From Todiramphus chloris collaris (Eukaryota; Chordata; Aves; Coraciiformes; Alcedinidae), in the NCBI GenBank assembly GCA_025345505.1, contig JANVCC010000056.1:1977049-2041048 (forward strand): a DNA stretch of 64,000 bases, written 5' to 3'. Shown one piece after another: positions 1 through 9,990 of this stretch. How positions within the stretch are numbered: position 1 is the stretch's first letter; every line of letters starts with the position of its first letter. The notes beneath the pieces are model-generated. The model was not told the DNA's origin. It did not search any database and saw nothing but the letters and a program-made list of their open reading frames with translations. The position numbers and the translations under genes were made by a program.

Positions 1-1141
1 AGAGACAAGGACAACTCAGCAGGATCTTGAGGACAGCAGCTCTTGCCTTACAGAACATTCCCAGTTTTGCTGGTATTTCAGAGGGAGTAATCAGCTTGCA
101 CATCAAACCCAAGCTCACTTAGCATCCACTTGATGGGGAGCCAGGAACAAATTGCAGAGATCAGCACACTGTAAAAGCTTGGTCAGCCCATTCCTGAGGG
201 GCTGCCACACTGGCACTGTTAGCGGGATCTGAGCTAGCTGAGGTTACAGGGACATAAAAATAACCATTCAGAGTTAGACCAGGGTTCATGTGCTCCAACG
301 TCCTGCCTACTTGGACAGAAGTGATGCTTGTGAAAAAACAGAGTATGGGAAATACAGCACAATGGTTTCCCAGGATACCTTCTCAGCCTCCAGCAAGGAA
401 GGGAAAGAAACTATGTTTATTGCCTTAAGGAAGTATTCTTGCGGACAGCAAAATGCCTAGGATCAGTACATTCTGCATGCATGGCTGCCACAGGCTTTTT
501 TCTAGGAGGAAAAATGTTCTGCATTGCAGCTCCTGCAGGTAATGAAGGAGCACAGACTTCACTTAAAAAATGATGAAAACAATGAAGACACCACCTATAT
601 CTGTGACTCTGACAAATAGAAAGGGGTTTAAGACCTGTGTTACAAGGTTTTCCTCCCATAGCAACTACATTTAGGGCTACAATTCAGATCATTCCCTGTT
701 GAATATACTAGTACAAACAAGAAGAGGACATTGCACTTGCGTGTCACAACAAGGTGAGAGGTTCACAGGCTGAATCATGCCAGTGTTTTATATATATCAT
801 ATGTTTATATAACTACAGAACAGAAAGATGTTTTGTATAAATAATACATCATTCATATATATAACTATATATGTATGCATGATAAGAGTCCCAATACACT
901 AATACTGATCCATCACCTGTGACAATGTTAAGTCCATTGTATTTAATTTTTATTCTGGGGAGGAGTAGAAGCCAAGCAAGAATAATCTCCTTCAAGTAAG
1001 GCATGTAAACAAGTGCTTAATAATTCATAGGGGTTTCAAGTAAAGAAGTTTCCCCCTTCCTGCCCATAGAGCAGCCCCAGGCACATAGCTTACAGAATAG
1101 GAAAGGTTCTGTATAAGTGCCAAGAAATGCAGCTGATTGAA
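1..1141. other. Intergenic sequence, no gene recognised
   Basis: AT-rich non-coding sequence with no exon-like structure that I can support. It contains a TATA/ATAT-rich low-complexity patch at about 788-885. Open frames here are short and do not resemble known proteins. Confidence 0.6.
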
Positions 1142-2092
1142 ATAGAATCATAGAATCATAGAATGGTTTTGGCTGGAAGGGACCTTTAAAGGTCATCTAG
1201 TCCAACCCCCCTGCAATGTGCAGGGACATTTTCAAAGATATCAGGTTGCTCAGAGCCCCGTCCAACCTGACCTTGAATGTTTCCAGGGATGGGGCATCTA
1301 CCACCTCTCTGGGCAACCTGTGCCAGTGTTTCACCACCCTCATTGTAAAAAAATTCCTCCTTATATCTAGTCTAAATCTACTCTCTTTTAGTTTAAAACC
1401 ATAAATTACCCCTTGTCCTGTCTCAACAGGCCCTGCTAAAATACTGTCCCCATCTTTCTTACAGGCTCCATTTAAGTATTGGAAGGCCACAAAAAGGTGT
1501 CCCTGAAGCCTCCTCTTCTTCAGGCTGAACGATCCCAACTCTCTCAGCCTGTCTTCACAGGAGAGGTGTTCCCTCCCTCTGATCATTTTGGTGGCCCTCC
1601 TCTGGATCTGGTCCTACAGGTCCATGCCCCTCTTATGCTGAGGACTGCAAAGCTGTACACAGCACTACAGGTGTCAGAGCAAAGTAGAGTAGGAGAATCC
1701 CCTCCCTTGACCTGATGACCACATTTCTTTTGATGTGTCCCAGGATACAGTTGGTCCTTCTGGGATGCAAGTGCACACTGCTGGCTCGTCTCCAGATTTT
1801 CATCCACTGGTACCCCCAAGTCCTTCTCCACAGGGCTGCTCTCAATCCCCTCATCCCCCAGTTTGTATTGATATCAAGGATTGCCCTGACCCAGGTGCAG
1901 ACCTTGCACTTGGCCTTGTTCAACCTCATGAGGTTCACACAGACTCATTTCTCCAGCTTGTCCAGGTCCCTCTGGATGGCACTCTAACCCTCTGGCCTGT
2001 CAACTGCACCACTCAGCGTGGTGCCATCTGCAGACTTGCTGAGAGTGTACTTGATCCCACTGTCTGTGTCATTGATGAAGATATGAAACAGT
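1142..2092 (-). mobile_element. CR1 LINE fragment, 5'-truncated, minus strand
   Basis: The plus strand starts with direct ATAGAATC repeats followed by the GGAAGGGACC and CATCTAGTCCAACCCCC blocks, which is the reverse complement of the CR1 3' end. The element therefore runs leftward. The minus strand of 1197-1586 still encodes the C-terminal end of the CR1 reverse transcriptase ORF (residues such as EDRLRELG, FSLKKRRLQG, NFFTMRVVKHWHRLPREVVD). Further right (about 1583-1938) minus-strand CR1 protein remains readable only by changing frame, so the copy is broken by frameshifts and inactive. It is roughly 950 bp; the right end near GATGAAGATATGAAACAG is where recognisable CR1 stops. Limits are good to about 10-20 bp. 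Confidence 0.93.
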
Positions 2093-5076
2093 TCCCTCTC
2101 CTTCTGTGAAGATAAACTATACGTTTAGTCATTCCTATTGCTGTAAAAACATGAGTTACAGTGACACTGAAAATATATAATTGGTGAAATTATCTTCTTT
2201 TAATGGCCACAGATGCCATTATAGAACAGTACAAAACAAAGCAAAAAATGATCAGTGGCAAGTGAGAGCAATTTCCACTTTCCTCCACTCCTCCTTGGGA
2301 GCTCTAACACTCAATGACACTCAAGCTAAACTTGTATCTGATATTTGTACTGTACTGTCTGCCAGAGAAGAAATATCTGGAAAATCACCATGACAGTGAA
2401 AGTGATGTAATTTTTTATTTCTCTTTCTCTTCTCTCCACAGTGTTGACTGGTATAAAGAAAGAAGAAAATACTTCCCCTTGTCTACTACTAATTCATTGA
2501 GTAATTTAGGAACAGCAAGTATTTAATAATTACATTATTTCACTTCAAGCATACTGCAGAATGGTAACTGATGCTGGCTACTCCTGTTTTCCCTATCTAT
2601 AGTTCAAAGAGTATCTGCCCTTCCCTCTTACAAGACCTTTGGCTTTGGGAGCTGTGTTGAACAAGCTCTTATAGTGATCTCTGCTATACCTAAGTGGCAA
2701 TTTGCACTAAATAACAGGAAAAGTTCATAGGCAATTTCCAATAACTCCTCCAAGGAAAAGGTAGAAAAAACCAAGTTATCAAAATTGCCAAACATGCTTT
2801 TTCGAGAGATCCACAAAGGGGATGGATTTGGGAAATAACTTTAAATGAAGATGTTTGCGGCTGAAAACATTGAAACATTAATCTCAGACTTTCCAAAATA
2901 AAGCATTTTATTTTGGAAATATCTAAATGTAAACATCCTCCTGTACCAGCAGGAGAAGCAATGCATACATAAATGCTGGCATGATCATTTTTTCTCTTCT
3001 GTCATCGAATGGCATCAATGTTTGTGGGTGGGGTTTTTTTATGGATTTCCTGTTCATTTTATCTTACTTTTGTATTTTTTTCACTTTGCATTTCTGTAGG
3101 CAATGGATAATGTTAGTCTTTATGAGTAAATTGTTATTCAAAGGGAACAGAGTGTTAGTTCTATAGCTAATCACACAAGGTTCTGCATTCCTAGCAATAG
3201 TACTGACACATTGGATCAGAAAGTACAGTAAGGGAAAGGGAACATGCCCAGGTTGCAAGTTCTTCACTGCTTAAATGGCCCCAATAAACAACTGAAAAGG
3301 GAATTATGAAAGCTACTATGTTACAGTGAATCTGTGTTCCTCCAGTATTAAAAAAAAATTTCTATGCACTTTCCTGGAAAATGTTTACATATAGTGAGGA
3401 CTCAGATACCCTCAACCAAACAAATGAAACAACATGCCTAAATAAAACACCACCCACACTTCTTTTGCCAGAAAGGAGGTTTTTCCAAATTCAAGCTTTC
3501 ACATTAGTTGCTTTGACAAGTTTATATTGATAATACAGATTTTTCTAAAGCAGCAGAATAGACTTGACAATGTATGTTTTGTCAAGCACTGCTGGTATGA
3601 AACATTGTTCATTATGAAAGGTGTTCATTACCTTCACTGTCTCACAGTATAAACTAAGTACATACACATACATGCATATGCACCTGAGATACGCCTCAGA
3701 TAAAGGCACAGAGTGTGTGTAAATACACATTTACCAATAAAATACTCCCTTCATTGACACTAGCTCTGTTACATTTTGCCTTTTTAGCGTGGTATACTTG
3801 TTACATGGTAACAACAATCTGTAGAACTTCATCACAGTAAGATGGCAAGTGCTGGTGTTTGCTCTGAGTACCAGGACAAATACCTATATGTCTCCTGCCA
3901 CTGTGCTTTACAAAAGTTACACTGGCAGTGATCATAAATATATTTATGATCAACAAAACCAGTACTACTGTTCATTTTCTTGTCTACCCATGAGCTACTA
4001 AAGTTTGCTCTGTTGGTTTGCTTAGGTGTTTATGTTCCTCAGTGAACACAATGTGATAGAAATAGAAAGATAGCTTTTTCACTAAGAGATTAAAATAAAA
4101 GATTTTTTGGTCCATGATGCATTGGAATAACACTTTTTTTCCACATGTGCTTAAAGAGAATGAAGAAATGACAGTATATTTTTAATTTAAGGATCACCAT
4201 CTAGATTTGCAGAAAATCTTCAGAAGTTTATGTGAAATAGAAGAAAGAAAACACTAAGCTTACAGTGTTTGGTGTACATGGAAAATAATTTTTAATTTAT
4301 CCTCCCCTGAATACTAGCTACAGAGGCTTGATTGCTTAGCAAGCAGTGTAGTTAAGCCACCTGAGGATAGAAGCAATGCTGCATGACCTTTATGTGACCA
4401 AAATCAGCTAAGCAGCACACTTTAATACTGGATTAAAATCACACGAGCAAGTATAGAAGAAGAATTATAAATTCTCCTGCCTATCTGTTATTTCCAAATT
4501 CTTCAGAAGTAAAACAAAACCCCAATCTTTTATTCTGAAAACCACAGAACTTTTCTCTTAAATACATACTCCTTAGTTCTACCTGAATGTACTTGTCTCA
4601 ATACTTTCAGACTCCTGCAACTACTAATAGTGCAATATGAAAAAATGTAGTTAAAAAGAGCCCCAGGACCCCTCCGTTATATAGAATGCCATTGGGGGAT
4701 TCCCTTTTATTACACAGTTCTAGCCTATCTCCTATTACTATTCAGTACAATGACCAACACAGGAGGAATAAAACTGTTGATACTCTGAACACACTCTTTG
4801 ACAGAAGATTAAACATTTGGACACCAGTCAGATAGATACATGTGGAAGTAATTTGTGGTGATGGCAAAACTGAGTAACACTCATTGTCCACCTTAACAGG
4901 GAAGCTGAAAAATACAGGTCTTTTCTAGAACATGAAATGGACATAAAAACCACCAAGACTGGAATTTTGATGGAGCAGCAGCAGCTCATATGGACTACGT
5001 CTTCACTGGGCTGCAAGACTACAAGGGCTCATTCATTTTAAACATAATTTATTTTGTTGTGTTTTTTTTTTTTAGT
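2093..5076. other. Intergenic sequence with one palindrome
   Basis: AT-rich sequence with no supportable exon, RNA gene or known repeat. It contains the perfect 24-bp palindrome at 3929-3952, listed separately, and short A or T runs. Confidence 0.55.
3929..3952. repeat. Perfect 24-bp palindrome
   Basis: TGATCATAAATA is followed directly by its reverse complement TATTTATGATCA with no spacer. It contains BclI-like TGATCA at both ends. No function is evident. Confidence 0.85.
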
Positions 5077-5274
5077 GTGAGGGTGGTTGTACACTGAAGT
5101 ATGTTGCCCAGGGAGGTGGTGCAGTCTCCATCCTTGGAGATATTCAAAACCCCAACAGACAGAGTCCTGAACTCTATCTGACCCTGCTTTGAGCAGGGGA
5201 CTACACGTTTCAAGGACTACACGTTTCAAGGCACCAGATGTATTCATCAACCTCAGCTATTCTATTCACCAACA
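5077..5274 (+). mobile_element. CR1 LINE 3' fragment, plus strand
   Basis: The sequence GTTGCCCAGGGAGGTGG (CR1 reverse transcriptase end, the RLPREVV region) is followed by TCTCCATCCTTGGAGATATTCAAAA and GACCCTGCTTTGAGCAGGGG, then a degenerate CCAACCTCA-CATTCTAT-like tail. This is the sense 3' end of a CR1, about 200 bp. The terminal ATTCTATGATTCT array is decayed. It carries an internal 16-bp tandem duplication (5198-5229) absent from typical CR1. Confidence 0.88.
5198..5229. repeat. 16-bp tandem duplication inside CR1
   Basis: Two exact adjacent copies of GGACTACACGTTTCAA (5198-5213 and 5214-5229) lie in the 3' region of the CR1 fragment. It probably arose after insertion by slippage. Confidence 0.9.
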
Positions 5275-8200
5275 ACTCTGGGTTGACCAGAAGTTTGAAT
5301 GAATGACCGAGACAATGAAAATCCTTGATGCTGCAATAATCATCTGGTTTATGGCATTCAGGTGCAGAGGTGAATGGTTATTACAATGCACTTAAGAGTT
5401 GGATCCATTTCAGAAGCTGCTAAGGTAATTCTCATCTATTTTCTTGTTAAACCTCCTCAGAAGGAAAGGAAGGAATGCAAGTTTGTTAGTTATCATATCG
5501 CTTCTTTGCGCTAGGCTATATAAGTTTTAATGAATTTACTGCTAGCCAGTTTAAATCCCAAATTAAGACCTTAAAAGTGGGTTTACAGAAATGGCATTTT
5601 TTTACAGATAAAAGCCATCAATACAGATTGCTGTTTTGATTCAAATCCTCTACTACTTTTATAGCTGAAGCAGCACATAACAGTGCTGACACAGCTATGT
5701 TAGATCGAACTCAGATAGGAGTCACTAGGGTGTTCCATGTGCAGTACCCAGGAATACAGCCTGCTGTCTTTTCCACCCATACTCTGCAAAGCCCTTAGCA
5801 CTGCCCTTAGGTGAGGCGAGGAGGTGATAGTTCAGTTCCATCCAGGGCTCCTTAGGTTTATATTTTTTAGTTCTCACTAAATCTCCAAGAAGCAGCAGTA
5901 TTTCAGAAAGCTTATTAGGATATATAATCTCATAGAAAACTCCCACATTTCTCCACAAAACTCATGTAATTGCTTTGTCATTTGTGCCTGTTAAGAGTTT
6001 CTGGAAAGCCACTCAGAGGAGTCAGAGACAGCACTTGCAGGCAGGGAGATGGAAACTGAAGACCAAGGGATCCCTCACCAGCCACACTGGCCCAGACCAG
6101 TGACTCAGCGCAGTACTTTGCTAAGTAGCTGTCAGGTCTGTATCTCAACCTGTGATGAAGCACTGGTTTATTCCTGATATTTATGACAAAAACTGTCTGC
6201 CTAAATTCTGGATGAGGATAAGAATATTCCTCCTTTGAAAAGAGTAAACCAAGCGAACTCTTTGTGTGGAGAGTGGTGACTATGTAGGAGAAGGTGGCTC
6301 CCTCTTTGCACTTTAAGGTATTATGGGAACCAGACAAATGCCATTGTAGCTGGTGCTGCAGTTTAATTTTAATAGTCAAATTGCCCAAGTTCACTAAAGC
6401 TTCTTCTTATGGACTTTGTAGTCAGGGAAAATACTAGAGGAGGTCCTTACCGCTCCACTGTTGGTTGCAAGCTGATAATGTGCTCGAGAAAGGAACAGCT
6501 AGTTCTGATCACAGAATTACACAGAGGAGGCTTAATCTGTACTTGAAAGGGCTGCATAAAACATTGACGTGTCACATTTATGCAGCAATTTAATTTCCAG
6601 TCCGGGGCAGCGTGACTGTGAATTACATTTGCCTACTGGTTAGTTTGGGCAGCTGCAACTGCTCTGTCATTTCGGAAATGCCCTCCTTACTCAGAGCAGA
6701 ATTTGGAAGCTCTCAAGCCGAGACAAGCCTGGCAGTTTGACCAGGAGCAAACAGAACACTTTATGTATCTTGGCATAAACAAACACTGCCCTTAGATGTT
6801 TCCCTTCACAGCCAGACTTGGGAGGGTGTGGAGGGGGTTGTTACAGAGTCTCTTTGAAACTCTCTACAGCACAGCATTTGACATTCTGGCACCTAAAAAT
6901 TTTACTTTGGGTTTCATAGTGTATATATAGTGTATAGTATTATAAAAGAAATATATAATGTGCATATTTTAACAAATTATATAAACAGACAAAATCTGTA
7001 AGAACTTAATAAATTTTGTTCTGTGTCTGTAGCGTGGATTAAATGTTTGGGCTCTGTTTTTCTTCCCTGAAGACTCAAGTTAGTCAGCTCCTTTTGCTGT
7101 TCCTGGCTCACCTAGTGGCAGTGAAGACAGGCTTTTCTGTGGATGTGTGTGTTCTGCAAGGCCACTTCATGCTTGCTGGCCAGGGTACGTGTTGGGTCTT
7201 CCTCCTAGAGACCTGCGGGATTGCCATCCCGGGGTGGCTGCTGAGAGGCAGATTCTCCACCACTGTCTTTCTCCAGAACTTCTCTGGGAAACGGCAGCTC
7301 TAACTTTATGTTGGTGATTCATGGAACAGCGACCTGAAAAGCTGCCTTGCAGTACAGAGAAGTGTAAGTTTCTGGGGAAAGCAGTTGGCTGCCAGGTTTG
7401 TTTGCACCTCCCTCTCTAAATTAAACCAAACTCTGAGGGATAGGGAAGCGCATCAAGCAAAAGTAACTTCTTAATTAAGGGTGTCTGTCTGGGAAATTTT
7501 GCTGGCCTAATTCTCCCCTTTGTGGGATGTGGAGCTGCCACTGGATCTCCACGTGCCATTGCATCTCCACAGAGGAGAGATTTAGTAAAGCTTTCAGTAG
7601 AGACTTTGCAGAGGACTAACCTGATAGGAGCTTTAATAAAAGTAGCCTATATCTAGTGCAGCAGATATTTACTCTTTTTCTTGGTTTATAGCAAAAGTTC
7701 AGATAATGTAAATCTTTGGAAAGAATTAAATGCTGTTTTCAAGACAAATTTTTTAATGGCTTTGTTTTCTCTTTTTAAATAATTGATATAACACGTCCAA
7801 TTTTTAGTTAAGAATAATTTGTGAAGTAGTTCTGGTCATATTAATCAAATGCCAGCTCTGAGATAATGAAATACTTATGGCCTCCGGTGGGTTAGCATGG
7901 ACTATAAAATGCACTAAGTCAGAGGCAAGGAAAGGTTGAAATACCTTTTATGAAATAGCTTGAGGGAAAGCTTGAAATACTTTGTGTGAAATAGCTTGTA
8001 TTTACCATTTAGTACTGATGTTGCTAAAGCTATAGATTACATTTCCCCTTGTTAAGAATAAAGAAATAAATACTGATTAATGAATGCAGCTAAAAGATTA
8101 ATGTGAGCATAAATCTCTTCTTTGAATAGAAATTCCTCCCTATTTTAATTATTAATGACAGCTCAACTTGCTCAAAAAGGAAGAATTTTACCATTTTAAA

Positions 8201-8439
8201 TTTAGTCTGCTTCTTTTTCTTTGCACTCTTTGTGGGCAGGGAAAAGGGTCTACTCTGTATTTCTTTTGCACCACCTGCCCTTTCTGATTGCCCTGCCCAA
8301 GGACGTAAGCGACATTCTTTTAAGGAAAACATACTAGAAGAAAGCAATTAATGGATTTTTGTACCCTACGAACAATCCTGTAAGGCTTTTCATATGCACA
8401 CAGAATGACTAAATTGCCCACCAGGTTCCCATCTCCATT
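5275..8439. other. Intergenic sequence upstream of SLC35G1
   Basis: No supportable gene or known repeat. The minus-strand 138-codon open frame at 5978-6394 shows no recognisable domain. An AT-rich repeat of GTGTATA/TATATAGTGTATAG type is at about 6918-6945. The stretch 6600-6830 is richer in GC and of mixed complexity, and could be a conserved non-coding element, but I cannot show that here. Confidence 0.5.
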
Positions 8440-8790
8440 TTGACCTCTATGAATGCAGCTGGTGCAAGCAGCAGTTCTTCCACAGAGATGCTATTGCTGC
8501 TGCCACTGCCGCCGCTCACTGACATAGCAATTAAATGTTAATGGGCCCACCGAAGGCAAGCCGAGCTGTTTAAATCAGCGTGGAGATTGGGCCGGTAGGA
8601 TTTCAAACTGTGACACACAGAATACGGAGAAGCCGTAATAAAAGCTCAATTATCCCGGTGCAGATCCTGCTGATGAGTAGGCTGATGAGCTGGCGCTGCT
8701 TGGGATCAGTCCCGCGTACAGTAACAGCTATATACTTTTATTTCAGGCGCTTAGATGACGCAACAACGCCCCTAAAATAACTTCGCGTCA
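8440..8790 (+). promoter_or_regulatory. Candidate proximal regulatory block upstream of SLC35G1
   Basis: A mixed-complexity, low-repeat block directly upstream of the CpG island. It contains homeodomain-like CAATTAAATGTTAAT, a near-repeat pair GCTGATGAGTAG/GCTGATGAGCTG (8669-8692), a TATATA at 8730, and an inverted pair of CRE/ATF-like half sites GATGACGC (8754-8761) and GCGTCATC (8785-8792). These are motif matches only; enhancer or promoter activity is inferred from position. Confidence 0.4.
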
Positions 8791-9990
8791 TCTTTTTCCA
8801 CAGTTTTCTTTCCTTGCGAGCGCACCGCGTCAGAAAGTCGGGCAGCAGCGCCCGGGGCCTGGGCCGCCCCGCACGGCGCGGGCCGCCCCGAGCACCCCCA
8901 TCCCGGCGGCGCCTAACGGTCCGCGGCGGGGCCGGCTCCGCCGCTCCTCTCTCCGGCGAGATGAGAGCTCCCCCTCCCGAGACACCGGCAGCCTCGCTCC
9001 TCCACGCCCAGCCCCGGCGCGGCCCAGGCCCCTCGCCCGGGCACAGCTCGCCGCCGCCCGCGTCGCGTGCCTCTCGGGGGTCTCGCCGCGGGCCGAACTG
9101 CCGCCGGGGAGACCCTGGCAGACCTCTGCCTCCTGGCCCGGGAGAGGCGTTTGTCTCCCTCCGGGCTTTCAGGCAGGTACCTGCCCTGGGAGGCGGGCCG
9201 GCAACCCGGCTGTTTCCAGGCGGGGCCCTGACTGGGAGAGAGGTTGAGCCGCGACCTGGTGTGCACCCCCGGAGCGCCGTACGCCCGCGGGACGGGACGG
9301 GGCGGGGGAGGGAGCCGGGCGGCGCTGGGCGGTGGCACCGCATGCGCAGGAGGCCAGGTGCCTGCCGGCTAGAGAAGCCGGTAGCATCGCGGGCAGCACG
9401 GCGTCCTCATGGTGCTGTGTCAGGAGGATGAGGCCGCCGCCGCTGCGGCAGCGGGCGGGAAGGAGCCGGAGGTGCCGCTGAGCCGGGAGGACGGTGCGGG
9501 TGCGGGGCAGCCTTGCCTGTGCCCGGCGGCCGGCGTGGAGGCGGCGGGCGCCGAAGAGCGCCGCGTTTGCGGCTGCTGCTCGGGCTTGTGCTGGCCGCGC
9601 TGCTGCAAGGCACCTGGTGAGGAGGGGAAGTCTGGCAAGCGGGGCAGGGGTGGCAGCGCCCTCCTGGCTGGGTTGCCCACTCCCGGGGTGACATTGCCGG
9701 TGGGGCGGAGGAAGAGGAAGCGGCCCCGAGGCACCGGGGCTCGCCGCACGCGGCGGCGGGGCACGGAGCGAGCTCGAGCGGCCGCAGAGGGCGCCCGGCA
9801 CCTGCGCCGGCCCGGGCTGCGGCCCCGCCGCCTCGGAGCCGACCCCGTCGGCGGCGGCTCACACCTGCCGCCCTGCGCGCCGGGCTCGGCTCCGGCCGGG
9901 CCTCCGCTGCTACCCACCCCTCCCCACCCCGCCCCCGAGCGGGCAGAGCGGTCCGGGCCGCTCTGGCCGCGCATCGCTCACTCCCGTCCC
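8790..9990. promoter_or_regulatory. CpG island, SLC35G1 promoter and first exon
   Basis: Sequence changes abruptly from AT-rich to very GC- and CpG-rich over about 1.2 kb, and the SLC35G1 start codon lies inside it. A G-quadruplex-forming run of four G tracts is on the plus strand at 9294-9312, and an NRF1-like CGCATGCGC is at 9339-9347, about 60-115 bp before the ATG. No clear TATA box is close to the start codon, so broad CpG-island initiation is likely. The exact transcription start is not visible. Confidence 0.85.
9409..9616 (+). CDS. SLC35G1: SLC35G1 coding exon 1
   Basis: It encodes residues 1-69 and the first base of G70. The ATG has a weak context (CTC before, G after), but it opens the only frame that reaches the conserved cysteine-rich end and splices in frame. 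The donor is CCTG|GTGAGG, a strong match. The exon is highly GC-rich and encodes little conserved sequence apart from the Cys-rich segment CGCCSGLCWPRCC. Confidence 0.93.

Noticed and set aside
5978-6394. 138-codon minus-strand ORF
   Set aside because: No recognisable domain and no splice context; length is compatible with chance.
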